Assembly (NCBI GenBank): GCA_023014485.1
Contig: JAJOZX010012028.1
Span: 1-64,000, forward strand
Length of the DNA stretch: 64,000 nt
From: Bathynomus jamesi
Taxonomy: Eukaryota; Arthropoda; Malacostraca; Isopoda; Cirolanidae
Direction of reading: 5' to 3'
This document shows, piece after piece, positions 1-9,683 of the stretch. The translations under genes and the position numbers were made by a program. Position 1 is the first letter of the stretch; each line of letters opens with the position of its first letter. The notes beneath the pieces are model-generated. The model saw only the letters and a list, made by a program, of their open reading frames with translations. It made no database searches and was not told the DNA's origin.

Positions 1-174
1 CGAAGGCCCTTTGATGATTTGTTGGGCTATGGCCAAGGTAGGCCAAGGCCCTTTGATGATTTGTTGGGCTATGGCCAAGGGTAGGCCATCGGCCGTTTGA
101 TGAATTTGTTGGGCTGTGGCCAAGGTAGGCCATCAGCCGTTTGAAATAGTAGTTTGGGCTATGGCCAAAGTAGC
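1..174 (+). repeat. Partial B-type minisatellite (end of the unit left of U1)
   Basis: About four 43-45-bp monomers with core GGGCTATGGCCAAGG run from the window edge to the diverged last monomer GGCTATGGCCAAAGTAGCCA. The block continues outside the window. Confidence 0.9.
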
Positions 175-346
175 CATAAAACCCTTTAGAGTAGAGTAGT
201 TTGTTTGTATGTGTCACTGTCTAACCATATAATTTTTGGCACAAAATTATGTGCACAGAATCAGAGCGCAGCAATAAAAGCTTTTACTCTCCGATCCTTG
301 GTTATGTTTAGACAGGTTGTTGTGTTTGAGACACATGGAAAGAGTA

Positions 347-368
347 GTGTGTGTGTGTGTGTGTGTGT
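347..368 (+). repeat. (GT)n microsatellite, U1
   Basis: Eleven GT dinucleotides follow GGAAAGAGTA. Equivalent tracts of different length occur at the same place in every unit. Confidence 0.95.
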
Positions 369-663
369 TGCATTCCTCGAATCCAGTTGGTCTTCAAAAC
401 TTAGATTCACCACTCCAATGAAGTTAATACCCGTAGTTATGAATGAGTAAATGTTGTGTATCCTACAGGTAGGTCTGGAAGGTTTTGGGTTTTGAAGGAA
501 TCCAATCTGTTTGCAAGGAATGGATGTGTCTGTTGATGAAATCTGTTGTGATTCTTCCTTTAAAAGAGGAATTGGATGTTTGGAGTCGTATGTATATATT
601 TATATACTGTACCGTATGTATGTGTGTAAATGTGTATTTTGTTATAGGGTTTTATTTTTGGGT

Positions 664-745
664 TTTGTGTTAAGTTAACCAATTTGGCTGAGTAAAGATC
701 CTCAAATGTTGCATTTGAGACCCTTATATCAAGTCTTGTCTGTTT
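664..745 (-). pseudogene. Diverged second fragment of Pao pol
   Basis: This stretch aligns with 3322-3405 of the main Pao relic at roughly three quarters identity by eye. Both contain TTGGCTG, AAAGATCCTCA and a GTTAA(C) motif in the same order. On the minus strand it gives FEDLYSAKLVNLT, against CEDL-stop-PAKVVNLT in the main copy. Equivalent stretches sit just left of the 34-bp repeats in all units. It is an older duplicate or an independent insertion of the region just past RNase H. I infer no function. Confidence 0.6.
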
Positions 746-746
746 T

Positions 747-848
747 ATGCCTATATGTCAAATAGGACTTTGAATAGGTTGCGCCTATATGTCAAATAGG
801 ACTTGGAATAGGTTGCGCCTATATGTCAAATAGGACTTGGAATGGGGT
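747..848 (+). repeat. 34-bp tandem repeat, 3 copies, U1
   Basis: The monomer GCGCCTATATGTCAAATAGG plus 14 bases (ACTTGGAATAGGTT) repeats three times. The first copy begins ATGCC rather than GCGCC. Confidence 0.95.
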
Positions 849-1039
849 TACGAATAGGTGTTAGGTGGGTGTAGGTTTGAATTCGTGCAATTGCTTTAGG
901 TCTTTGTGATGTTACAGTTCTGAGTCGAATTTTGTGATGTTAATGAGTCTTATGAGTAAGTTAAATTGCTGAAATAAATTTTATAACCTACACCACAGGT
1001 TGAATTATAAATTTAGCGTTTTTAGTTAGCATAGGCCTT

Positions 1040-1720
1040 GAGTGTAAAGAGTAAGGTCTACTTTAAGAGGTAGGCCTATTATGTAAGGTAAAGTTAGGTG
1101 GGCCTACTAAATAGGCTTATGTTTGGGCCTATTATTTTATAGGACCTTAAATGAGTTAAGCCTGTTAAATCAACAAGGCTTTGTTTTGAGTTTGAAGAGT
1201 AGGACCTATTAAATAGGCTTAATGTTGCGGGCCTGTTTTTATAGGACCTAAAATGAGTTGTGCCTGTTAAATGAACAAGCCTTTGTTTTCGGTTAGTGTA
1301 AAGGTAAAGGGATCGGTTCCCAGTTGCATAGGCCACCATATGAAAAAACGGATCAAATGTAGAATTCGGACCCCAGCCTTCTTTAGTTAGCTTTATAAGG
1401 CTAACTAACGAAAATATCATGACCTAACCTAACCAATCGTCAAAGGCGTACAGTTAACCTAACGATTGGTTAGGTTAGGGCGTGATATTTTCGTTAGTTA
1501 GCCTTATAAAGCTAACTAAAGAAGGCTGGGGTCCGAATTCTACATTTGATCCGAAAAAACTATAGTGGGGTTATGGTTGAAATTGGGGTTAGGCCTAATG
1601 AGCTAAGCCTAGCCACTGTGTGTGTCAGTGTAAATTTTAGAGGGGTCAGTTCCCCATACACGGCCACCATATGAAAAACTATATAGGGCTATGGGTTGAT
1701 TGCCTGATATCCTCATCCGT
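1040..1720. repeat. AGGCCTA-rich degenerate tandem spacer, U1
   Basis: Two copies of a roughly 104-bp segment start at about 1098 and 1202, sharing CTAAATAGGCTTA-like, TTTTATAGGACC and GTTAAAT elements. A more diverged third copy follows near 1590. The phrase CCACCATATGAAAAA followed by CTATA also occurs twice (near 1333 and 1663), and the MITE sits in the first. The same spacer is in every unit. It has no coding signal. Confidence 0.7.
1349..1553. mobile_element. 205-bp palindromic MITE, U1
   Basis: Two 92-bp arms with two mismatches surround a 21-bp loop. The ends are CGGATCAAATGTAGAATTCG and its complement. The flanks are AAAAAA on both sides (1343-1348 and 1554-1559). Units without the element read CATATGAAAAAACTATAG straight through, which gives a clean empty site. 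Each arm carries TTAGGTTAGG near the loop. There is no coding capacity. The superfamily is unresolved because the duplicated target is an A run. Confidence 0.88.
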
Positions 1721-2012
1721 TGGAAATTTCCAGCAGATTTCAGTGGAGAGTTAAATGACAAAAGCCCTATGTTTTTTCGTTAGAGAGTTATGAATATGTA
1801 GTCTTTAAGGACCTCTTTATATTTAATTGTTTATGGTAATTTTAGCGTCGGGATTTAGATGCCTATATGTGAACGAAAAGAAATTGTCCCACCTTATTTT
1901 TGCTGGGCCTTAGTTTGCTTCGATGTAGGGCGTCACGATCGTTTTCGGTGTAGGGCCGCCACGATGGAGTTACGCGATGAGTTAACTTGATGTAATTAAT
2001 ATAGGCAGTCAC

Positions 2013-2020
2013 TATATAAA
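2013..2020 (+). promoter_or_regulatory. Candidate TATA box (TATATAAA), repeated in all units
   Basis: TATATAAA follows a block unusually rich in retained CpG (GTCACGATCGTTTTCGG, CCGCCACGATGGAG, TACGCGATG). The same octamer occurs at 8978, 14668, 20563, 26274, 31990, 38936, 46154 and 59269. Transcription rightward from here would run antisense through the Pao relic and into the minisatellite. This is sequence resemblance only. Confidence 0.35.
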
Positions 2021-2445
2021 CACTTGAAGGTATAGGCCTATCCTCTTGTTTTTTTAGTTATTAAGTTTATTATAAGGAATTCACTCAGAACTTTAGGGAA
2101 GACAAAAGCACATCTTCCCTGTTTAAAGCGTTCGCTGCACATAAACAGCTCCGAGAGCTTCACGTTGTTTTTCATTATTTGCTGATTTCGCAAAGTTTTG
2201 TTTGGTCTACTTCTCTGTGGTAAACTAAACAATAAATTGGGTTTTCTTGTTGCTATGTGAGGCTCGATGCATACATACAGGTTCTTTGTACGTATGGCAA
2301 TTATTTCATTCCCAATAGGCTATGTCGCCAATCCGAGGCAATTTTGTATAGATATTTAATTCAATTAATTAATAATTTATATTTAATTATGAAATAAAGG
2401 TACCACATATGATACCATGTTGTGAGCGTGTATAGTTTTTCCATA

Positions 2446-2475
2446 TACTGGGGGGGTGTCGGAGAAAAATTTGTA
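2446..2475 (+). other. G7 tract followed by TGTCGGAG, possible LTR edge
   Basis: Each complete unit has ATACTGGGGGGGTGTCGGAG here, which resembles a polypurine tract followed by the TG start of an LTR on +. Pol lies on the minus strand and I find no second LTR copy or matching CA end, so the assignment is weak. The array breaks just before this motif in U9. Confidence 0.25.
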
Positions 2476-2715
2476 TGTTATAGATCAAATTTTTTGACAA
2501 ACTGTGTAAAACGTAAAAAATGGATTAAAAGAATGAAGTAGGAATTTAAGAAGAGAAAGGTTACTCAAGACCTATTTAAATATAAAAGTTCAAGAGGCTA
2601 GTTTCTCAAGTTTAGTTAAAGTTATGTCAATCAGTTTGACTCCCTTTAGGTATAGGAAATTTATGGAATTAAAGTAAATTATTAAGCATTTAACTTTGCT
2701 CAATTTGTGTAAGGT

Positions 2716-4999
2716 TTATAAGTCACCAGTCTTAATTTTTTCTTGTAAAAGTTTTCTGGCTTTCAAAGCAGTCTTTCTTTGAGGCCTGTCTGGTTTAGTC
2801 TGAGTTACATCAGGTACATTGAGAGATTCCTCCCCAATAGTATCCTGATCCATCCTTTGGGGTAATGGTTCTAATTTAGCCCCACACTCCAAAGGATATA
2901 GTAATGTGATATCTCTGGTGGTTTCCCAGTTGCTGTTTTCAGTTTTACAACCCTGGTAATTTCGTCTTCACCAGTTTTGAGTTCCAAGACTTTTCCCATT
3001 GACCAATGTTGTCTTGGTGTTTTGTCACGTATCAACACAATGTCCCCAATTTTTACTAATCATTCCAATTTTGTTTTGTTAATTGTTTATGTCTTTCTCT
3101 AAGACTTGTTAAGTATTCTTCTCTCCATTTTGTTATAAATTGAGTTTTGATTTGTGTCAAATGTTGGTATTTTGTGTTGAGTCCTTTGTGTCCTATTACC
3201 TAATCTGGATCCTCTGTACTGTTATGTACTGTTAATTAGGTGGTTTGGTGTGAGAGGTTCTGGCTAATGTTTATAGTCAAATATAGGTTTGTCCTCAGTG
3301 ATCTTTTCAGTTGTCGTAGAGTTGAGTGTGAGGTTAACTACTTTGGCTGGTCAAAGATCCTCACATGTTAGCCATTCAGGCCCTTCATACCAGATTTTAT
3401 TTGTTTTCAACAGGTTGTAAGAGAGCCCTCTTGTCAAAAAGTCTGCAGGATTTCTTTTGTTTGTATGTACCTAAATTTGATACCAAGGGATGTGTTTGCA
3501 GTTTTGATTTCTGTTAGTCTGTTTTTCACAAATATGTTTTTGCAAGAAGTTGTATCTGTGTTGGTCACCCATGTTAAACAAATTTGACTGTCTGTCCATA
3601 AGTAAATGTCTGGTATGTCAATTTCTTTATACACTTGTGAGAGAAAGTCTGCTGTTTTAACTCCCAATGAGACAGCTAATAATTCAAGTTGTGGTACAGT
3701 TTTCTTTTGGTTTAAGGGTGCCACTTTTGCCTTTGAATAAACCAAGTTACTTTCATTTTCACTTGTTAAATAGGCACAACACCCGTAAGCTTGTGTGCTG
3801 GCATCTGTAAAAATGTGTAATGTTTGAGATTTCAATCTGTAGCCAGCACATCTTGGTACGTAGATGTCTTGAACTTTGTTTAAGTCTGCGGCTAATTTTT
3901 TCCAATGAAGTTGGTCTTCCACTGAAAGTGGTTCATCCCAATCAATTTTCTTTTTCCATAAGTCTTGCAAAAGGATTTTGGATCTTATGGTTGCTGGTAA
4001 ATATAATCCAATGGGGTCAAAAATTTTGGATGATTCTGAAAGCACTTATCTTTTTGTATTGGCATTTGGATTTAAGTTATAACTCTTTGTGCAAAGAGTG
4101 TAATCGTGTTCGGAATTCTGTTTTAAAAACCAAAGCATTCCAAGTGTTTTTGTGTAATTGTTTGGTTCAATGTTCTCATTGTTGTCTTTTGTTATTTGTT
4201 CATTTAATTTAGGAGAATTAGAAACCCACTCTCTTAGTCCAAAATTTCCTTGCTTCATTATAGGTTGTGACATTTGGTAAATTTCAAGCAATTTCTCTTC
4301 AGTTACAGTGGACCCAATGAGGTTATCCACATTAAAAATTTGTTTTAAAAACTGAACTGTTAAGTCCTCTTGAAATAAGTTTAGGTGGTTTTTAATTGTT
4401 AAAGCAAGAATACTTGGCGAGCAATTTGCTCCAAAAATAATTACTTTAAATCTGTAGGTTTTGAAACCTTTGTTAAAGTCATGTGGATCATTAAACCACA
4501 AAAACCTGAGATGATTTTTATCATACTCAAGCTTCAAATTTATACAGAGGAATGCTTTTTCTATGTCACTTTGTACTGTATAATTGTCTAAACGGAAGCA
4601 AAGGAGAATTTTTACAAGATCTGAGACATGGTTTGGGCCTTCCATGAGACAATCATTTAAACTAACAGAATTTGTGTCTTTTAAACTACAGTTGTATACT
4701 ACTCTTAGTTTAGTTGTGGATGAGTCTTCTCTGTAAACTCCCCTGTGTGTTAAATAATGACAACCTCGTTTTTTAAAGGGTTCATCAGTAACTTCTTCAA
4801 TGAAGCCCCTTTCTATTTGTTCTTTGAATATGTTGTATTGTTCTAAAAGATTGTCATTCTGACGTTTTCTGTAATTTTTATACAGATGTGCCTTAGCTAC
4901 TTTCAAATTGTCCATTATTTCTGGACAAGGTGTTTTCCAAGGCAGCTCCACATAGTATTGACTGTCTCTGTGTTGTTTGGTTAAAAGAGTTTGTACTGT
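2716..4999 (-). pseudogene. Pao/BEL pol relic, U1
   Basis: The open frame 5005-4046 is the reverse transcriptase (peptidase-A17-linked type typical of Pao). It begins at the YYVELPWK region, keeps SDIEKAFLCINL (first catalytic Asp, about residue 147), and has NVDN at residues 225-228 where the family has YVDD. A TAA at 4043-4045 then interrupts the frame before SESSKIFDPIGL. RNase H follows (FTDAS and LWTDSQ motifs, to about 3434), where a one-base loss shifts the frame. After ENPADFLTRGL and WLTCEDL comes a stop at 3351. The integrase core is absent: PLTPNHLINS and a DUF5641-like tail (IRDKTPRQHW, KVLELKTG) follow directly, ending at 2716. Gag and protease are missing; the relic starts at the hAT target site. 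It is clearly dead. Confidence 0.9.
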
Positions 5000-5007
5000 A
5001 TTCAAAC

Positions 5008-6376
5008 TAGGGTTAAAACCGGTATTGAAATACCGGTATTAATACCGGTATTGAAGAAGTACAAATAATACCGATACCGATATTATAGGTTTTCGGTATT
5101 GACAAAAATTGCTATTGTAAAATTTAGGCAATTTAGTCCTCCGATGGGCAAATAAACTGTTTTTGGAGGATTCGGAGAAAAAAAAAGTTTCGGGGTATTT
5201 TGCAGTTAACCTCTTTTTTTCGTTTTCTATTCCTTTCTATCAAAGAAAACTATTTATTGCACTAGCTTTAAGAGTGATTCATTCAACTGTAGCCATTTCT
5301 TCAACAGAGTGGGAAATTATTGAAAACCTTTATGACACCTTACGTCCTGTTGAAATAATTCTTAAAGGGTTATGCTCGAAAGATGCATCACTCCTGACAG
5401 CTGAATCATCAATGAAATTTATTTCAAAGAAACTAGGAGAGAAAAATAATCCAATAGCAAAAGAGTTAAAAGATTGTCTTAGAAATCGTTACATTTCAAG
5501 AAGACAGCAAGACATTGTAGGTTTAATCAAATATCTTCATAATCCCGAAGTTTTAAAAGTTCAAGAAGAGGAAAGTTTTTCTGTTCCATCAAAATTAGTT
5601 CTCAAAAGAACTGCAGAAAGGCTCCATAAAAGACTTTTCCCTAAGAATGTGGTTGATTTGGAGATAGAAATGGAAGAACAGGAATTTCCATGTAACCCTG
5701 AAAATGTAGCTGCAAATAAGACTGAAGTGGAAGCAGATTCATTACTGAGTGAATACATGCAAGAAATGGACAAACTAGGAAAAGTGCCATCTAAAAAAAA
5801 TTCCATTGATTTTGATGTTACTAATGAATTTAAAAGCTTGGAAGTTACTTTACAGAGAAGTGAGAATTTAGAGAAGCTGTACAAGGCACTGCTTTCAATT
5901 AAACCTACAAGTGCAGAATCAGAAAGAGCCTTTTCTGCTGCAGGCCTATTTCTGACGAAACTGAGATCAAGTCTATCTGAACAATCCCTAGATGCTCTTT
6001 GTTTCCTCAAAGCATACTTTCAAAATCAAACTAAGAAATAAATATTTAGATACTAATAATTTCTATCTACCCCAGTAGTTGTATAATAATATGCTAAAAA
6101 AAAATTCAAATAATATTTTTATTACAATTTAGTAATTTACTGTATAAACTTTTTCGAATAGAATGCCATCTATTTGGAGTTGGGTCATTAATTTATAGTA
6201 AATATGGTGAGTACTGCAAGTCCCTCAGACTTGTGGGAGGGTTGGTAACTTGGTAGGGTGGCACCATAATAAATCAAAATAAATTATTTTTTTCATAATA
6301 CCGGTATCAATACCGGGATTAGCATAATTGCCTCCAAATACCGGTATTGAAAATTTTCGGTATTATGCAAGCACTA
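5008..6376 (+). mobile_element. Internally deleted hAT element, U1
   Basis: The element is 1369 bp and flanked by a perfect 8-bp duplication ATTCAAAC (5000-5007 and 6377-6384). Units U2-U5 have the uninterrupted site ATTCAAACCTCCTACC. The termini begin TAGGGTTAAAACCGGTATT and TAGTGCTTGCATAATACCG (complement of the right end), so the inverted repeats are imperfect but start TAG as in hAT. Repeated ACCGGTAT/ATACCGGT palindromes crowd both ends. Full hAT elements are usually 2.5 kb or longer, so this is a deletion derivative. Confidence 0.9.
5163..6041 (+). pseudogene. hAT transposase C-terminal part, U1 (open frame)
   Basis: The frame stays open for 292 codons but begins at TTG; the first ATG is at 5412 and would give 209 residues. 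The last 70 residues carry the hAT dimerisation region: SAESERAFSAAG, then LTKLRSSLSEQSLDALCFLKAYF. Upstream is the middle domain (AISSTEWEIIENLYDTLRPV). The BED zinc finger and the N-terminal catalytic part are missing. A pyrimidine-rich stretch ending TTTTGCAG before codon 15 could be an old splice acceptor or just the deletion junction. The protein could not transpose alone but might still dimerise if made; expression is unknown. Confidence 0.8.
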
Positions 6377-6500
6377 ATTCAAACCTCCTACCACTTCAGA
6401 CTAGTCAATACCCGTAATTTCAGTGGAGTAAATGTTACTCCTTCACAGGTAGATCTGGAGGGCTTGGGGCTTTGAATCCTGTACTGTTTTTGTGTTGTTT

Positions 6501-7312
6501 GGCCTATGGCCAAGGGAGGCCACAAGACCCTTGTTCCTTGGTCTCTGGCCAAGGGAGGCCACAAGACCCTTGCTGTTTGGCCTCTGGCTAAGGGAGGCCA
6601 CAAGACCCTTGCTGTTTGGTCTCTGGCCAAGGGAGGCCACAAGACCCTTGTTGAATAGGTTGGGCTATGGCCAAGGGAGGCCATCAGCCCTTTGATGAAT
6701 TGTTGGGCTATGGCCGAGTAGGCCAAGGCCCTTGATGAATTGTTGGGCTATGGCCAAGTAGGCCATCAGCCTTTGATGATTGTTGGGCTATGGCCAAGGT
6801 AGGCCATCAGCCCTTTTGATGAATTTGTTGGGCTATGGCCAAGTAGGCCATCAGCCCTTTTGATGTTGGGCTATGGCCAAGTAGGCCATCAGCCTTGATG
6901 ATTTGTTGGGCTATGGCCAAGGTAGGCCATCAGCCTTTTGATGAATTTGTTGGGCTATGGCCAAGGTAGGCCATCAGCCCTTTTGATGAATTTGTTGGGC
7001 TATGGCCAAGGTAGGCCATCAGCCCTTTTGATGAATTTGTTGGGCTATGGCCAAGGTAGGCCAAGCCCTTTGATGATTTGTTGGGCTATGGCCAAGGTAG
7101 GCCAAGCCTTTGATGATTTGTTGGGCTATGGCCAAGGTAGGCCAAGCCTTTGATGATTTGTTGGGCTAGCCAAGGTAGGCCAAGGCCCTTTGATGATTTG
7201 TTGGGCTATGGCCAAGGGTAGGCCATCAGCCGTTTGATGAATTTGTTGGGCTATGGCCAAGGTAGGCCATCAGCCGTTTGAAATAGTAGTTTGGGCTATG
7301 GCCAAAGTAGCC
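6501..7312 (+). repeat. Minisatellite block, U1/U2
   Basis: Four 39-bp A monomers (6501-6656, core CTCTGGCCAAGGGAGGCCAC) are followed by about 650 bp of 43-45-bp B monomers (core GGGCTATGGCCAAGGTAGGC). A and B share the TGGCCAAGG-GGCCA core. Translations are open in several frames only because 39 is a multiple of three and the monomer has no stop. Confidence 0.93.
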
Positions 7313-7483
7313 ATAAAACCCTTTAGAGTAGAGTAGTTTGTTTGTATGTGTCACTGTCTAACCATATAATTTTTGGCACAAAATTATGTGCACAGAATCA
7401 GAGCGCAACAATAAAAGCTTTTACTCTCCGATCCTTGGTTATGTTTAGACAGGTTGTTGTGTTTGAGACACATGGAAAGAGTA

Positions 7484-7509
7484 GTGTGTGTGTGTGTGTG
7501 TGTGTGTGT
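7484..7509 (+). repeat. (GT)n microsatellite, U2
   Basis: Thirteen GT dinucleotides at the conserved position. Confidence 0.95.
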
Positions 7510-7886
7510 TGCATTCCTCCGAATCCAGTTGGTCTTCAAAACTTGGATTCACCACTCCAATGAAGTTAATACCCGTAGTTATGAATGAGTAAATGTTGTG
7601 TATCCTACAGGTACGTCTGGAAGGTTTGGGGTTTTGAAGGAATCCAATCTGTTTGCAAGGAATGTATGTGTCTGTTGATGAAATTTGTTGATTCTTCCTT
7701 TAAAAGAAGAATTGGATGTTTGGAGTCGTATGTATATATTTATATACTGTACCGTACGTATGTGTGTAAATGTGTATTTTGTTATAGGGTTTTATTTTTG
7801 GGTTTTGTGTTAGGTTAACCAATTTGGCTGAGTAAAGATCCTCAAATGTTGCATTTGAGACCCGTATATCAAGTCTTGTCTGTTTT

Positions 7887-8022
7887 ATGCCTATATGTCA
7901 AATAGGACTTAGAATAAGTTGTGCCTATATGTCAAATAGGACTTGGAATGGGTTGCGCCTATATGTCAAATAGGACTTGGAATAGGTTGCGCCTATATGT
8001 CAAATAGGACTTGGAATAGGGT
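7887..8022 (+). repeat. 34-bp tandem repeat, 4 copies, U2
   Basis: The first copy is diverged (ACTTAGAATAAGTTGT) and is found only in U2, U8 and U9. Confidence 0.95.
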
Positions 8023-9683
8023 TACGAATAGGTGTTAGGTGGGTGTAGGTTTGAATTCGTGCAATTGCTTTAGGTCTTTGTGATGTTACAGTTCTGAGTC
8101 GAATTTTGTGATGTTAATGAGTCTTATGAGTAAGTTAAATTGCTGAAATAAATTTTATAACCTACACCACAGGTTGAATTATAAATTTAGTGTTTTTAGT
8201 TAGGATAGGCCTTGAGTGTAAAGAGTAATGTCTACTTTAAGAGGTAGGCCTATTATGTAAGGTAAAGTTAGGTGGGCCTACTAAATAGGCTTATGTTCGG
8301 GCCTATTATTTTATAGGACCTTAAATGAGTTAAGCCTGTTAAATCAACAAGGCTTTGTTTTTAGTTTGAAGAGTAGGACCTATTAAATAGGCTTAATGTT
8401 GCGGGCCTATTTTTATAGGACCTAAAATGAGTTATGCCTGTTAATTGAACAAGCCTTTGTTTTCGGTTAGTGTAAAGGTAAAGGGATCTGTTCCCAGTTG
8501 CATAGGCCACCATATGAAAAAACTATAGTGGGGTTATGGTTGAAATTGGGGTTAGGCCTAATGAGCTGAGCCTAGCCACTTTGTGTGTCAGTGTAAATTT
8601 TAGAGGGGTCAGTTCCCCATACACGGACCACCATATGAAAAAACTATATAGGGCTATGGGTTGATTGCCCGATATCCTCATCCGTTGGAAATTTCCAGCA
8701 GATTTCAGTGGAGTTAAACCACAAAACCCTATGTTTTTTCGTTAGAGAGTTATGAATATGTAGGTCTTTAGAGGACCTCTTTATATTTAATTGTTTATGG
8801 TAATTTTAGCGTCGGGATATTAGATGCCTATATGTGAACGAAAAGAAATTGTCCCACCTTATTTTTGCTGGGCCTTAGTTTCCTTCGATGTAGGGCGTCA
8901 CGATCGTTTTCGGTGTAGGGCCGCCACGATGGAGTTACGCGATGAGTTAACTTGATGTAATTAATATAGGCAGTCACTATATAAACACTTGAAGGTATAG
9001 GCCTATCCTCTTGTTTTTTTAGTTATTAAGTTTATTATAAGGAATTCACTCAGAACTTTAGGGAAGACAAAAGCACATCTTCCCTGTTTAAAGCGTTCGC
9101 TGCACATAAACAGCTCCGAGAGCTTCACGTTGTATTTTCATTATTTGCTGATTTCGCAAAGTTTTGTTTGGTCTACTTCTCTGTGGTAAACTAAACAATA
9201 AATTGGGTTTTCTTGTTGCTATGTGAGGCTCGATGCATACATACAGGTTCTTTGTACGTATGGCAATTATTTCATTCCCAATAGGCTATGTCGCCAATCC
9301 GAGGCAATTTTGTATAGATATTTAATTCAATTAATTAATAATTTATATTTAATTATGAAATAAAGGTACCACATATGATACCATGTTGTGAGCGTGTATA
9401 GTTTTTCCATATACTGGGGGGGTGTCGGAGAAAAATTTGTTTGTTATAGATCAAATTTTTTGACAAACTGTGTAAAACGTAAAAAATGGATTAAAAGAAT
9501 GAAGTAGGAATTTAAGAAGAGAAAGGTTACTCAAGACCTATTTAAATATAAAAGTTCAAGAGGCTAGTTTCTCAAGTTTAGTTAAAGTTATGTCAATCAG
9601 TTTGACTCCCTTTAGGTATAGGAAATTTATGGAATTAAAGTAAAATTATTAAGCATTTAAACTTTCCTCAATTTGTGTAAGGT

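Larger units (their letters stand above)
175..7312. repeat. Array unit U1 (MITE present, hAT present)
   Basis: The unit holds the GT tract, three 34-bp repeats, palindrome, Pao relic and hAT, and ends with a minisatellite of four A monomers. About 300-745 and 1850-2450 contain no convincing gene. The 81-residue open frame at 205-450 begins at TTG, is built partly on the GT tract and changes with GT length in other units, so I do not call it. Confidence 0.92.

Noticed and set aside
205..450. An 81-residue frame after each minisatellite (MYVSLSNHII...)
   Set aside because: It starts at TTG, passes through the GT tract, and its end changes with GT length between units. It has no recognisable domain.
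1094..1420. A minus-strand frame of 81-108 residues over the AGGCCTA spacer
   Set aside because: It follows the internal tandem repeat and the MITE and disappears with one-base changes in other units.
175..2450. The whole left part of the unit as a long Pao LTR
   Set aside because: No second copy flanks the pol relic within one element, and no TG...CA ends or target duplication could be defined; the periodicity is that of the tandem array.
3820..4212. A 130-residue + strand frame opposite the Pao relic, repeated in several units
   Set aside because: It is the antisense shadow of RT/RNase H coding, preserved only because the units are near-identical.
6388..6726. Repetitive proteins of 60-140 residues from the minisatellite blocks, on both strands
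   Set aside because: A monomers are 39 bp with no stop, so several frames stay open at once. There is no conservation of one frame and indels freely change frame in B monomers.
6501..7312. CRISPR-like repeat-spacer array
   Set aside because: Monomers are contiguous with no unique spacers, and the context is eukaryotic.
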